64,000 nucleotides of DNA, taken from NCBI RefSeq assembly GCF_000067045.1, contig NC_010125.1:3512001-3576000 (forward strand), in the 5' to 3' direction. Below are positions 8,630-19,142 of the stretch, piece after piece. This stretch comes from Gluconacetobacter diazotrophicus PA1 5. Its GTDB lineage: Bacteria > Pseudomonadota > Alphaproteobacteria > Acetobacterales > Acetobacteraceae. The notes beneath the pieces were generated by a model. That model saw only the letters and a list, made by a program, of their open reading frames with translations, was not told where the DNA came from and ran no database searches. The position numbers and the translations under genes were made by a program. Position 1 is the stretch's first letter. Each line of letters opens with the position of its first letter.

Positions 8630-10033
8630 TTAGCGGCTTAATCGAGCCCCATGCGAAGTAGAAGCCTGATGAAAAACAAGCTTAAAAACTGTTCCCGGAT
8701 TTAATGAAACAGATGATGCTGCATGTATTGATAATTCAGCCCCATGAAGATGGGCAATTGCCGAGACAAGACTAAGCCCCAAACCGATTCCAGGAACATG
8801 GCGGCTCTTATCGGACCTATAAAATCTGCCAAGAACAGATGAACGCTCCGTTTTCGCAATCCCAATTCCCGTGTCTTTTACTTTTATATTAACATAAGGC
8901 CACGATTCTTCCATAATGACAGTAATAATCCCACCATCAGGCGTAAATTTAATCGCATTATCCATAAGATTCGCAAGCAACTCGATCAACAGATGCCTGT
9001 CCCCATGGATCATAATGGCCTCGTCAGGCACCAATGCGGTTATCGCTATGGATTTTGTTTCCGCCATGGGCTCGTAGAGGTCCACGGCATCGGTGACCAA
9101 TTCCCCGAGATTCACGGTCGTAAAGCCGGCCCGCCGCTGGCCATTCTCGATCTCGGCCAGACGCAACAGAGCCGTGATGACTAAAAACGACTGGTCCAGG
9201 TCATCGATCGCGCGCGCGATGACGTCCTTCAGGGCAAGCGCATCGACCTGCCCGCTCAAGGCACGGTCAAGGCGTGCCCGAACACGCGCCAGCGGCGTTC
9301 TCAGGTCATGGGCTATGTCATTGCCGACATCCCTGATTTCTACCATCAGGTGTTCCAGCCGATCCAGCATGCGGTTCACGCTGCCGGCCAGGCGCTGCAT
9401 CTCGTCCCGCTCGCGTCCCGAGGGCAGGCGTTCATGCAGGTCGCCCTCCATGATCCGGTCGATCGCCTCGTGCATCTGGGTCACGCGGGCCAGGGCACGG
9501 TGACTGAGCACGATCCCCATCATCAGCGCGAACAGCACCGTCGGCACGATCGACACCAGCAGCGAATGCCGCATCGTCAGCCGCAGTTCGTCCAGCATGT
9601 GCAGCCCGCGCGCCAGAACCAGCACCCGGTCGCCCGCTACAGGAACGGCCAGGATGCGCAGGACATAGGGCGCATCCTCGGCCGGCTGGACGGTCAGTTC
9701 ATGCACATGGCCGTCGGCCGCCAGCCCGGCGGGCCAGGTGCGCAGGTCGCCCGCGATGGAGTGATGATCGGCGTCGAACAGCGCGGCCTGGTTGATCACG
9801 ACGCGCAGATCGTCGGTCGCCCGTTCGCGGATCTTGTGCTCCAGGTCCTGCGGCGTCTCGCGGCGCAGCAGGTCGGCCTCGCGGTGCAGCAGGGCGTCGG
9901 ATCGGCGGAACTCGAAGGCCTTGGTCTGGCTGTATCCCAGCGAGAACTGCAGCGCCGCCGTGCCGATCATGGCCGCCACCACCGCCAGGGTCAGGCGGAA
10001 GGTGGCGGTCCGGAGTAATTCAGCAAACGACAC
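8630..10033 (-). CDS. Sensor histidine kinase of an efflux-linked two-component system
   Basis: Membrane kinase that phosphorylates the partner regulator at 10055-10831. Order: TM1 near residues 12-30, a periplasmic sensor of about 130 residues, TM2 near 165-185, a HAMP linker, the dimerisation/phosphoacceptor box NDIAHDLRTPLARVRARLD, then the ATPase domain with N box NLMDNAIKFTP, G1 DTGIGIA and G2 GIGLGLSLV. The 467-residue length is normal. The 5' two thirds run near 70% GC, but from about 9060 downstream (residue ~324 to the end, essentially the ATPase domain) GC falls sharply, to 21 of 60 bases at 8881-8940. This suggests a recombination joint inside the gene. Confidence 0.93.
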   Translation of the reverse strand: MSFAELLRTATFRLTLAVVAAMIGTAALQFSLGYSQTKAFEFRRSDALLHREADLLRRETPQDLEHKIRERATDDLRVVINQAALFDADHHSIAGDLRTWPAGLAADGHVHELTVQPAEDAPYVLRILAVPVAGDRVLVLARGLHMLDELRLTMRHSLLVSIVPTVLFALMMGIVLSHRALARVTQMHEAIDRIMEGDLHERLPSGRERDEMQRLAGSVNRMLDRLEHLMVEIRDVGNDIAHDLRTPLARVRARLDRALSGQVDALALKDVIARAIDDLDQSFLVITALLRLAEIENGQRRAGFTTVNLGELVTDAVDLYEPMAETKSIAITALVPDEAIMIHGDRHLLIELLANLMDNAIKFTPDGGIITVIMEESWPYVNIKVKDTGIGIAKTERSSVLGRFYRSDKSRHVPGIGLGLSLVSAIAHLHGAELSIHAASSVSLNPGTVFKLVFHQASTSHGARLSR

Positions 10034-10054
10034 CTGTACAAGCCTCCCCGAGCG

Positions 10055-10831
10055 TCACTCCGGGACACGTAGCATGAAACCGGTGCCCCGAATGCTCTGG
10101 ATCAGCGGTTGCGCACCGGGATCGTCGATCTTGCGGCGCAGCTTGCCGATATGCACGTCCACCAGGTTGGTCTGCGGAATGAAGCGGTAATTCCAGACGT
10201 CTTCCAGCAGCATGGTGCGGGTCAGCACCTGGTTCGGGCGGCGCATCAGGTATTCCAGCAGGCGGAATTCGCGCGGCAGCAGGTCGATCGGCTCGCCGTC
10301 GCGGGTCACGGTGCGCTCGATCAGGTCCATGCTCAGCGGGCCCACATGCAGCATGGTCTCGCGCGTGTTGTTGGGGCGGCGCATCAGCGCCTCGATCCGG
10401 GCGGCCAGTTCCTCCATCGCGAAGGGCTTGGTCAGGTAATCGTCCCCCCCCGCCTTCAGGCCGCTGACCCGGTCATCGACCGCCGACAGCGCGGACAGCA
10501 CCAGTACCGGGGTGGACACCTGCCGGCCGCGCAGGCTCTCGATCAGCGTCAACCCGTCCATTTCGGGCAGCATGCGGTCCACGATCATCACGTCGAACAG
10601 GCCGCTGATGCCCGCTGACAGCCCATCGGGGCCGGTTTCCGCACGGCTGACGCGAAAGCCGCGGCTTTCCAGTTCCTCGGCGACTTCCTGCGCGATCTTG
10701 CCGTCATCCTCGACCAGCAGGACCCGGGGGCCGGGATCCCGTCCGGGATCGGAATCCCTTCCAGCCGTGGACGGTTCAGGTTTCGACGTCGCATTCATGG
10801 CCCGGTCAGACATGATCGCACCCCGTTTCAT
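10055..10831 (-). CDS. OmpR-family response regulator
   Basis: DNA-binding partner of the following kinase. A receiver domain begins after a variable 35-residue N-terminus (VLLVEDDGKIA), with phosphoacceptor aspartate near residue 85 in VMIVDRMLPEMDG and the conserved lysine in YLTKPF. A winged-helix DNA-binding domain follows, ending IRKI-type SIRGTGFMLR. The ATG at 10831 overlaps the rmuC stop (ATGA); a second ATG at 10813 has a better purine-rich stretch upstream and may be the real start. Twenty-one bases separate it from the kinase. It is the likely regulator of the RND operon. Confidence 0.94.
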   Translation of the reverse strand: MKRGAIMSDRAMNATSKPEPSTAGRDSDPGRDPGPRVLLVEDDGKIAQEVAEELESRGFRVSRAETGPDGLSAGISGLFDVMIVDRMLPEMDGLTLIESLRGRQVSTPVLVLSALSAVDDRVSGLKAGGDDYLTKPFAMEELAARIEALMRRPNNTRETMLHVGPLSMDLIERTVTRDGEPIDLLPREFRLLEYLMRRPNQVLTRTMLLEDVWNYRFIPQTNLVDVHIGKLRRKIDDPGAQPLIQSIRGTGFMLRVPE

Positions 10832-12111
10832 GCACCATTAAATTCGGTTTCACCGGTCCAGGCCGCCGCGTCATCCCCCGCGCCTTCGGGAACCAGCGAC
10901 TCGACGCCGTCCAGGCCGCGCAGCTGCCGCGCCACCACCCGCGTGCGCCGCCTGGCCTCGTCGATCGAGGATGACATGGCCGAGGCGTTGCGGGCCAGGC
11001 GTTCCAGCACCCCGTCCATCTTGAGCATTTCCTGCCGGGTGGCGCCCAGCAGGCGGGCGATGCCGTCGGTCCGCTCCTCCAGCGCCAGGGTGACGTAGCC
11101 CAGGTGAATCGTCCGCAGCATGGCCGGCAGCAGGCCGGGGCCCATGACGATCACCCGGCAGGTGCGCCCGATTTCGTCCAGCAGGCCGGGGAGGCGCGCG
11201 ACCTCGGCATACAGCCCGTCGGTCGGCAGGTACAGCACCGCGAATTCCACCGTCACCGGCGGGACGATATATTTGGACGCGATCTTGCGCGCCTCGATCC
11301 GCAGGGTGGTTTCCAGCGCGCGGCGGGCGGCGCGCTCGGCCTCGGCGTCCACGCGGTTCACCGCGTCCAGCAGCCGTTCATAGGCCTCGGTCGGGAATTT
11401 GGAATCGATCGCCAGCACCGGCGGCGTCGTGGCGCGGACCGGCATGCGCACGGCGAATTCCACGACCTCCGCGCTGCCTTCGCGCAGGCGGCAATTGGCC
11501 TGGTAGGCGCCGGCCGGCAGCACGTCGTCCAGGATGGCGCGCAACTGCGCCTCGCCCCAGCCGCCCCGGGTCTTGACGTTGGAAAACAGGCGCTTCAGGT
11601 CCCCGATCTGCGCCGTCATGGCCGTGACCTCGCCCATCGCCTTCTGCATCGCGGCGAACTGTTCCAGCACGCGCTGGAACGAGGTCTGCATCTGCCGTTC
11701 CACGGCCTCGTGCAGCCGTTCGTTGACGGCGGTGCGGATCGTCTCCAGTTGCCGGGCGGAGGCTTCGGCCATCTCGCGCAGTGCCTCGCCCTGGCGGACG
11801 CGCGCATCGCCCAGGTCGCGGGTGATGGACTGCGCGATCGTGGCCAGCCGGTCGGCGGTCTCGGCCCGGGACTGGTCCAGCCGCGCGGCCAGTACGCGCT
11901 CGATTTCCGCCAGCCGGGCCCGCTGGGCCTCGCTGTCGGCCGTGCGCGCGGCGGTTTCGCGTTCCAGCATGACATACAGCCGCGCCAGCAGGTCGCCCTC
12001 GCCGGCCGCCCCCGCCCCCGTGCCGCGCCGCAGCAGCAGGACGGCGAGCACCACCACCGCCCCCAGCGCCACGATGGCCAGGATGCTGCCGGGACCCAGG
12101 GCGTCGGACAT
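10828..12111 (-). CDS. rmuC: DNA recombination protein RmuC
   Basis: RmuC is a predicted nuclease-fold protein that limits inversions at short inverted repeats. The 427-residue product has an N-terminal membrane anchor (about residues 8-27), a long coiled coil rich in Ala/Glu/Arg up to about residue 165, then the conserved core with RLFSNVKTRGGWGEAQLRAI, the AIDSKFPTEAYERL motif and the VVMGPGLLPAML-like region. The stop overlaps the response-regulator start by four bases, so the two-component genes are probably read through from rmuC. Confidence 0.94.
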   Translation of the reverse strand: MSDALGPGSILAIVALGAVVVLAVLLLRRGTGAGAAGEGDLLARLYVMLERETAARTADSEAQRARLAEIERVLAARLDQSRAETADRLATIAQSITRDLGDARVRQGEALREMAEASARQLETIRTAVNERLHEAVERQMQTSFQRVLEQFAAMQKAMGEVTAMTAQIGDLKRLFSNVKTRGGWGEAQLRAILDDVLPAGAYQANCRLREGSAEVVEFAVRMPVRATTPPVLAIDSKFPTEAYERLLDAVNRVDAEAERAARRALETTLRIEARKIASKYIVPPVTVEFAVLYLPTDGLYAEVARLPGLLDEIGRTCRVIVMGPGLLPAMLRTIHLGYVTLALEERTDGIARLLGATRQEMLKMDGVLERLARNASAMSSSIDEARRRTRVVARQLRGLDGVESLVPEGAGDDAAAWTGETEFNGA

Positions 12112-12129
12112 TGGCCTCTCCTACTATAT

Positions 12130-15100
12130 CTACTGCACCAGCCGCCGCAGCACGCCCGGCAGGAAGATCGAGAACGGATTGACCTTCAGCGCCGGGGCAT
12201 TCATCGCCCCGCTGACGACGAAGGTCGCGGCCAGCAGGCCGCCGCCCTTTTCCGGGCTCATCAGCCGGCCGACCCCGGGCATGTGGCCGGGAATGGTGTT
12301 CACCGCGAAGGCCGGCACGATCGTGCCGCGCAGGTCCATCCGTCCGTGATCCAGGTCCAGCGGCCCTTCCAGCGTCACGCCCAGCGAGGCATTGTTGAGC
12401 ACCCCGTCATGGATGTGCAGCGTGCCGTCCCGAAAGGTCAGCGGCAGGGACACGCGCTGGATCAGGAAATCCGGCCCCTTTGGCGCCTGCATCCAGCCAT
12501 AGATCGAGGCGTCGTTGGCCAGCCGCACCGCCCCCGGGGCCTTGTGCAGCGTCATCGGGTCGATCGTCAGCACCCCGGCGAAGGGCGCGCTGGGCTGGCG
12601 GTCGTCGAAGACGCCCTGCAGCACCGTCCGGCCGCCTTCGAACTGCGTCGTGACATCCAGCCCCCGCAGCATCAGGCCCAGATCCTGGACGCTGGCCCAC
12701 AGATGCCGCCCGTCGGACTCGGGCGTCAGGATCGCGGAGGCGGGCGACGGGCCGGCCATGGCGAAGCGCATCCGCGTCAGGCGGACGCCGTTATCCTCCA
12801 GATGCGCGTGCACGCCGGTCAGGGCGGCCTGCTTGGCATATAACAGGGTGCGGACGCTGGCATCGATCAGCCAGCTTCGCCCCGGCGGCCCATGGACGCG
12901 GCCCGACGCGGCCACGGGCAGGTGATAGCCCGCCGCCGCCCGTCCCTGCGGGACGGGGTCGGTGCCGTGATCGGCTGCCGGATCGGGCGCCAGCAGCGGC
13001 GAGAGGTCCAGCACCGGGGCGTCGATCGCCACCCGCACCGCATCGCGCGGCCCCGCGGGCACGCCGATCGTGGCGTCGCCCCGCGATCGGCCGACCCGGA
13101 ACCCGCGCAGGATCAGGTTGCGCGCCGTGCCGCCCGCCACGTTCGCCCGGCCGTCGATCAGCAGGTCGGGGCCGGCGGCGTGAATGGCCTCGACCGAGGC
13201 CAGGCGCCCGTCCGCCAGCCCGATCCGCGCCGATGCCCGCGCCGCCTGGCCGCGCGCCTTGCTCCAGACCGGGATGGTCAGCGCCGCGTCGTCCAGGTCC
13301 AGGTCCAGCCGGACCTGTCCGGTCCCGTCCGCATAGCGGTCATAGCCGACATCCAGGTCGGCGGCGCCGCTGAAGCGCTGGGCGACCGCGAATCCGGCGC
13401 GCTCCGCGACCTCGGGCGTCACATGGGCGCGGAGCTGCGCCGTCTCGCGCACCCGGATGCCGGGATCGCTGCGGAAATCCATGTCGTAGCGCAGTGTGGA
13501 GGGCACGCCGCCCAGCACGCCGGTCCCCCGCAGGCCCAGCCCGTCGGTGGTGGCGTCGATGGCCAGCCGCCCGCCTTCCAGCGCGCGGCCCAGCACCACG
13601 TTGCCCAGATGGACCTGGGCCAGGTCGGCATGGCCGTCCAGATGCAGTTCGTCCACCCGGACATGGGCGTTCAGCGGCAGGACCAGGTGCAACGCGAGGT
13701 CGGCCCGGCCCGACGGATGGCTGAACGACAGCGGATGGCGCGACAGCAGGTTCAGCCGGGGTTCGGCCAGCAGCGCCAGCACGTCCCGCACGTTGCCGTG
13801 CAGCGTGGTGGAGATGTCGCCCATCTGGTCCTTCACCATCAGGCCGGTGATGCGCATGTGCCCGTCGCCGACCGCGATCCGCCCGGTGCCGGTCGCGTCG
13901 ACATTGCGCCCGGTGCGGTCCACCGTCTGGACCCCGTGGGTAAAGGCGATGGACAGCGCATCCGGCCCGTCGAAGGTCAGGGTGGCGTCCACGCCCCGGA
14001 TCGGCGGGATCGGTCGCAGCCAGTGCAGGTCCAGGTCCGACCCCGCGACCCCGCCGCCCAGCGTCAGCAGGCGCATCGCCCCCCAGCCCGCCGTGCTGGC
14101 CAGCCCCGCCGTGACGTGCAGGTCGTGCGCCATGCCGGCCGTGATGTTTCGCGTGACCCAGGTCCTGGCCCCCCGGGCCGCCCCGGCCGGCCAGTAGGCG
14201 CCCAGGGTCGCGAAATCCAGCAGCGGAATATCGCCGGCCAGCGTCACGCCGATCCGGCCCGGCCGCGCCAGGCTGTCGATGTCCAGCGCGCCGCTGGCCC
14301 GCAGCACCGGGCCGCCGGGACCCAGGTTATCCGGGGGCGCATCCGGGTGATCCGAGGGCAGCAGGCTGGCCTGAAGCCCGTCCAGCCGCACATGGACCGC
14401 GCCCGGCACGTCCCCGCCATCGGCCGCGGGACCGAACCGGGCCGAGAGGTCCGCCTGCGCGCCGGCCAGCACCACCACGCCCCCGCGCCCGGTGGCGATG
14501 CGCCCCGCCCCGGCCTGCACCCGCAGGGCGACGGTATCGGGGCGCGCCAGCAGGCCCAACCGGTCGGCGACCAGGCGCACCGTGCCGTCCAGCCCGACCG
14601 GCAGGGCGACACGCGCCAGCGCCGGCGCGAAGGGCGACAGCGCCTGCATCGCCACCTTCGTGCCGGATACATGCCATGACACGGCAGCGTCCGCGCGCTG
14701 TCCCTCGGCCCGCAGCATGGCATGCACGCCGGGCCCGGACAGGGTCACGCCCGCCCGGCCGACCAGCCCCCACGGTGCCGCCGAACGCGCCGCCCTGCCG
14801 CGCGGCCCGCAGGTCGGCCGCCAGGTCCTGCCCCTGCCACGTCCCGCCCGGGGGCACGTCGCGCAGGGTCACGGCCGCGTCCCCCACCACATCCGGTCAA
14901 GCTGCCCGGGATCACGTGCAGCGGCGGGCCCTTTTATCGACGCCGGAAAACGCCCCGTTATCCAGCCCGACCGAACTGTTTGCCGCCCGGCGCAGCGCCA
15001 GCGGCACCGCCGAGATTTCCAGCACCCGGGGCGTCACGCGGCCATGCAGCAGCGGCGCGCCGGCCAGCACCATCCGCGCCGTGCCGATCCGGTCCGCCAC

Positions 15101-15436
15101 CACGCCGTCGGGCCGCACCAGGCGCATATCGGCCGCCCGCACATCCAGCGGCGCCGTCAGCCCGCCACGCAGCACGTCCCAGCCGACGCGCACCTGCCCG
15201 ATGTCCAGCCGCAGCGCCGCCGGGCGGCCATGGCCGCCCGACAGGACCGGAACCGGCAGGACCAGCCGGGCCGGCAGGGTGACGTCCATCGGCCCCAGCG
15301 AAAGCCGCACCGCCAGTCCGGCGACGGCGATGACCGGCAGGGCGGCACAGCCGGCCGCGAGCGACAGCAGGATGCGCCGGTATGGACGCCGAAGCCGGGG
15401 CCGATCGGGGGCAGACGGGTCTTGACCGGGCGTCAT
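12130..15436 (-). pseudogene. AsmA-like / DUF3971 envelope protein, frameshifted
   Basis: Large AsmA/YhdP-type proteins span the periplasm and are implicated in lipid transport to the outer membrane. The N-terminal part (start ATG at 15436) has a membrane segment (LLSLAAGCAALPVIAVAGLA) and ends at a TGA at 14914-14912. The long C-terminal part, 12130 to about 14770, ends NPFSIFLPGVLRRLVQ, typical of this family. Three single-base changes would join them into one protein of about 1100 residues: one base too many in TTTT at 14932-14935, one missing near 14889-14891, and one too many in CCCCC at 14767-14771. The last two bracket an in-frame stretch reading VVGDAAVTLRDVPPGGTW. The clustering of errors may reflect sequence quality rather than true decay. 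It precedes rmuC by 18 bases. Confidence 0.8.
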
Positions 15437-15504
15437 GGGGCCGTCCACGGTGCGCCGCGCGCGGCATCCGCCCCCGCCCGGCCGCGCCCGCCCAAGGACG
15501 GACC

Positions 15505-18500
15505 ATGCCCAGACCCAAGCCCGCCGGGACCAGCCCCGCCCCCGCCGACACGCATGCCGGCGCGCACTGGACCGACCGCGCCTGGCCCGCGCCGGCCGAC
15601 GCGCGCGGCGCCGGCCTGCTGTGCGAGGACATGGAGGCGATCTGGCACGACCATGCGCTGGACCCCGCCCTGCTGCGGGCTGGCAGCGTGACCGCGCTGC
15701 TGGAATCCCTGGGTGGCAACAGCCCGTACCTGGCGGGGCTGGTCCGCCGCGATCCCGAGCCCTTCGCCCTGCTGCTGGCCGAGGGACCGGACCGGGCCAT
15801 GGCGGCGGTACTGGCGGGGCTGGCCGCCCTGACGCCGCGCGACGACCGCCCCCGGATCGCGGCGACGCTGCGCGCGGCCAAGCGGCACGCGGCACTGGCC
15901 ATCGCCCTGGCCGATATCGGCGGCATGTGGACGCTGGAACAGGTCACGCTGGCCCTCAGCCGCCTGGCCGAGGCGGCGCTGGATGCCGCGGTCAGGCATC
16001 TGCTGCGCTCGGCGCACGATACCGGCCAGATCGTGCTGCGGGACCCCGGACACCCCACGCGGGGCAGCGGCTTCGTGGTCCTGGCCATGGGAAAGCTGGG
16101 GGCGCGGGAACTGAACTACTCCTCGGATATCGACCTGATCGTGCTGTACGACCCGGACTGCCACCCGGGGCGCGAGGATCTGCGCCGGATCTTTGTCCGC
16201 ATGACTAGCGACCTTGTCGGCCTGATGGAAGCGCGGGATGCCGACGGCTACGTGTTTCGTACCGACCTGCGCCTGCGTCCCGACCCGTCCGCGACGCCGC
16301 CCGCCATCCCGTTTCCCGCCGGAATCACCTACTACGAAAGCATGGGCCAGACGTGGGAGCGCGCCGCGATGACCAAGGCCCGTCCCGTCGCCGGGGACAT
16401 CGCCGCCGGCCGGCGCTTCCTGACCGCGATCCGGCCCTTCGTCTGGCGCCGTCACCTGGATTTCGCGGTCATCGACGACCTGCACGACATGAAGGCGCGA
16501 ATCGACCGGCATCGCAATGCCGGCCATGTCGGCCTGTCGCGCCTGACCGACCTGGGCGTCCACGACCCGCGCCAGGCCCGCGACTGGCTGATGGGTCACG
16601 ACCTGAAGCTGGGCCAGGGCGGCATCCGCGAGGTCGAATTCGTCGCCCAGGCGGGGCAACTGGTCTGGGGCGGCCGCAAGCCCGAACTGCGCGACCCGAC
16701 CACGCTGGGCGCGCTGCGCCGGCTGGTGCGGGCGGGCGTGCTGCCCCGCGCACAGGGCGAAAGCCTGTCGCGCACCTATCGCATGCTGCGCCGGGCCGAA
16801 CACCGGCTGCAGATGCAGGCCGACCACCAGACCCACCGCCTGCCCGCGACGCGCGAGGCCTTCGATGCCTTCGCCACCTTCATGGAAGAGGAAAGCGGCC
16901 GCGCGATGGCCGCCATGATGCTGCCGATCATGCAGGAATCGCGCCGCATCTTCGAAGGACAGTTCGCCGAACCCAGCGGCGCCGGCGCCTCGGTCGATCC
17001 GCAGGCCGAGGACCTGGCCGAGGACCTGCGCCGGGCCGGCTTCGCCGGGACCGACATTCCCGACGCGCTGGCGCTGCTGCAGCGCTGGTCCGGCAACCGC
17101 CTGCGTGCCCTGCGGTCGGACCGCGCGCGCACCCTGCTGCGCCGGCTGCTGCCCGCGATCCTGGCCCGCTTCGGGCAGCGGCGCGACCCGCTGGCCTGCC
17201 TGCGGGGGTTCGACGCCATCCTGGCGCGGCAATGGGCCGGGGTGCAGTTCCTGTCGCTGCTGGAACGCAACCCCGCGCTGATCGACCGGATCGCCACCAT
17301 CCTGGACGGATCGCCCTTCCTGGCGAACCACCTGGCCGAAACGCCGTCGGCGCTGGAAGGGCTGCTGGAAACCGGCGAGGAGGACGAGGACGCCGCCGCC
17401 ATCCCGCCCGCGCGGCTGGTGCGCCAGCACGTGGCGGAGGCGCAATCGACCGAACGGGTGCTGCCGATCCTGCGCGCCCTGGTCCGCAGCGAGGAATTCC
17501 GCCTGTCCAGCGCCCGGCTGGAACACCGGATGGACGAGGATACCGCCAGCCGCGCGCGCACCGCCCTGGCCGACGCGGTGATTCGCGGCCTGCTGAAGAC
17601 CGTGACCGACGAACATCACCGCCGCTACGGCCGCGTGCCCGGGGGCGCGATGGCGGTCATGGTGCTGGGCAAGGCCGGATCGCGCGAAATGATGCCGGGG
17701 TCGGACCTGGACCTGATGCTGGTCTTCGACCACCCCGACGACATCACCGACAGCGTGGTGTCCGCCCGCCCCCGCGGTGTGCCGGGCGACGACGACGGCC
17801 CGCCGCCGCGCGCGGTGCCCACCGGGCAGTATTTCGTGCGGCTGGCCCATGCCTTCATCGGCGCGCTGACCGCCCCGGGGCCGGAGGGGCCGTTATACGA
17901 GGTGGACATGCGGCTGCGTCCCTCCGGGTCCAAGGGGCCGGTCGCGCTGTCGCTGGGGGCCTTCCGCCGCTATCACGCCGAAAGCGCCTGGACGTGGGAA
18001 CGGATGGCCCTGACCCGGGCCCGGGTCGTCGCCGGGCCGCCGGCCATGGTCAAGGCCCTGCGCACGGCCATCGACACCGCGCTGGACGGACGCCGCCACA
18101 CCGCACGGGCGCGCAAGGCGACGCTGGAGGACACGCGGGCCATGCGCCAGCGGGTGGCGCGCGAACTGCCCGCCACCGGCCCGTGGGATATCCGCCGCCG
18201 TCCCGGCGGGCTGATGGATGTCGAATTCATCGCGCAGGCCCTGCAAATGGTGGCCGGCACGCGCGAGGCCCGCGACCCCTGCACGCGCCTGGCGCTGGGC
18301 CGGCTGGTGAAGCAGGGGGACCTGGACCCGGAACTGGGCCGCATGCTGGTGCGCGCGGACCGTTCCTGGCGATCGGTGCTGAGCATGCTGCGCATCCTGT
18401 TCGGCACCCGCCCGCCGGCGGACCCGTCGGCCACGATGACCCCCGCCATGCGCGACATCCTGCTGCACGAGATCGGGGCCGATTCGATCGAGGACGCGCT

Positions 18501-18603
18501 GGCCCGCATGGACGCGCAGGCCCGGGCGGTGCGCGCGGCCTTCGTAACCCTGATCGGGCCGGTCGAAGCGGACTTGCAGGGGCCGGCAAAGGCGGCGAAG
18601 TAG
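15505..18603 (+). CDS. glnE: Bifunctional glutamine synthetase adenylyltransferase/deadenylase
   Basis: GlnE adds or removes AMP on glutamine synthetase in response to PII, tuning ammonia assimilation. The 1032-residue protein carries two nucleotidyltransferase domains: the N-terminal one with VLAMGKLGARELNYSSDIDL and the C-terminal one with MVLGKAGSREMMPGSDLDL, each followed by a helical GlnD-PII-uridylyltransferase-like domain (IREVEFVAQ and MDVEFIAQ motifs). I chose the ATG at 15505 because AAGGACG precedes it; an in-frame ATG 41 codons upstream would run into the divergent AsmA-like gene. It lies divergent from that gene and 24 bases before bcp. Confidence 0.96.
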   Translation: MPRPKPAGTSPAPADTHAGAHWTDRAWPAPADARGAGLLCEDMEAIWHDHALDPALLRAGSVTALLESLGGNSPYLAGLVRRDPEPFALLLAEGPDRAMAAVLAGLAALTPRDDRPRIAATLRAAKRHAALAIALADIGGMWTLEQVTLALSRLAEAALDAAVRHLLRSAHDTGQIVLRDPGHPTRGSGFVVLAMGKLGARELNYSSDIDLIVLYDPDCHPGREDLRRIFVRMTSDLVGLMEARDADGYVFRTDLRLRPDPSATPPAIPFPAGITYYESMGQTWERAAMTKARPVAGDIAAGRRFLTAIRPFVWRRHLDFAVIDDLHDMKARIDRHRNAGHVGLSRLTDLGVHDPRQARDWLMGHDLKLGQGGIREVEFVAQAGQLVWGGRKPELRDPTTLGALRRLVRAGVLPRAQGESLSRTYRMLRRAEHRLQMQADHQTHRLPATREAFDAFATFMEEESGRAMAAMMLPIMQESRRIFEGQFAEPSGAGASVDPQAEDLAEDLRRAGFAGTDIPDALALLQRWSGNRLRALRSDRARTLLRRLLPAILARFGQRRDPLACLRGFDAILARQWAGVQFLSLLERNPALIDRIATILDGSPFLANHLAETPSALEGLLETGEEDEDAAAIPPARLVRQHVAEAQSTERVLPILRALVRSEEFRLSSARLEHRMDEDTASRARTALADAVIRGLLKTVTDEHHRRYGRVPGGAMAVMVLGKAGSREMMPGSDLDLMLVFDHPDDITDSVVSARPRGVPGDDDGPPPRAVPTGQYFVRLAHAFIGALTAPGPEGPLYEVDMRLRPSGSKGPVALSLGAFRRYHAESAWTWERMALTRARVVAGPPAMVKALRTAIDTALDGRRHTARARKATLEDTRAMRQRVARELPATGPWDIRRRPGGLMDVEFIAQALQMVAGTREARDPCTRLALGRLVKQGDLDPELGRMLVRADRSWRSVLSMLRILFGTRPPADPSATMTPAMRDILLHEIGADSIEDALARMDAQARAVRAAFVTLIGPVEADLQGPAKAAK

Positions 18604-18627
18604 AAGGGACGAAAACGGAGGACGACG

Positions 18628-19113
18628 ATGCCGGACAGCACCACCCCGACTTTCCCCGCCCCGGGCGCGCCCGTGCCGGATTTCGACATGCCGGCCAGCC
18701 GGGGGCGGCATGTCCGCCTGGCGGACATGCGCGGCCGACCCTTCATCCTGTATTTCTACCCCAAGGCCAGCACCCCGGGCTGCACCACCGAGGCCTGCGG
18801 CTTCCAGGAAGCCCTGGCGGCCCTGGGGGGCACCGGCATCCCGGTCATCGGCGTGTCGCGGGATTCGATGAAGGCCATCGACACCTTCGCCGACAAGCAG
18901 GGCCTGGATTTCCCGCTGGCCTCCGACGCCACCGGCACGGTGACGGAAGCGTACGGCGTCTGGGTCGAAAAATCCCAGTACGGACGGAAATACATGGGCA
19001 TCGAACGCGCGACCTTCCTGGTCGACGCCGAAGGCCGGCTGGTACGGACCTGGCGCAACGTCAAGGTGCCGGGGCATGTCGCCGAGGTCATGACGGCGGC
19101 GGCCACCCTCTGA
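18628..19113 (+). CDS. bcp: Thioredoxin-dependent peroxiredoxin, Bcp/PrxQ type
   Basis: Reduces hydrogen peroxide and organic hydroperoxides using thioredoxin. The 161-residue protein has the Prx motif YFYPKASTPGCTTEACGFQ, with peroxidatic Cys near residue 52 and resolving Cys near 57, the five-residue spacing of the atypical two-Cys PrxQ class. A GGAGGACGACG precedes the ATG. It follows glnE closely on the same strand and is probably cotranscribed. Confidence 0.95.
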   Translation: MPDSTTPTFPAPGAPVPDFDMPASRGRHVRLADMRGRPFILYFYPKASTPGCTTEACGFQEALAALGGTGIPVIGVSRDSMKAIDTFADKQGLDFPLASDATGTVTEAYGVWVEKSQYGRKYMGIERATFLVDAEGRLVRTWRNVKVPGHVAEVMTAAATL

Positions 19114-19142
19114 CCGCCGCCGCCGGGCCTCACCGCCAGGCC

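Noticed and set aside
12892-14679. 595-codon plus-strand frame opposite the AsmA-like gene
   Set aside because: Antisense shadow: low-complexity Gln/Arg/Gly/Pro composition, no recognisable domain, no ribosome-binding site.
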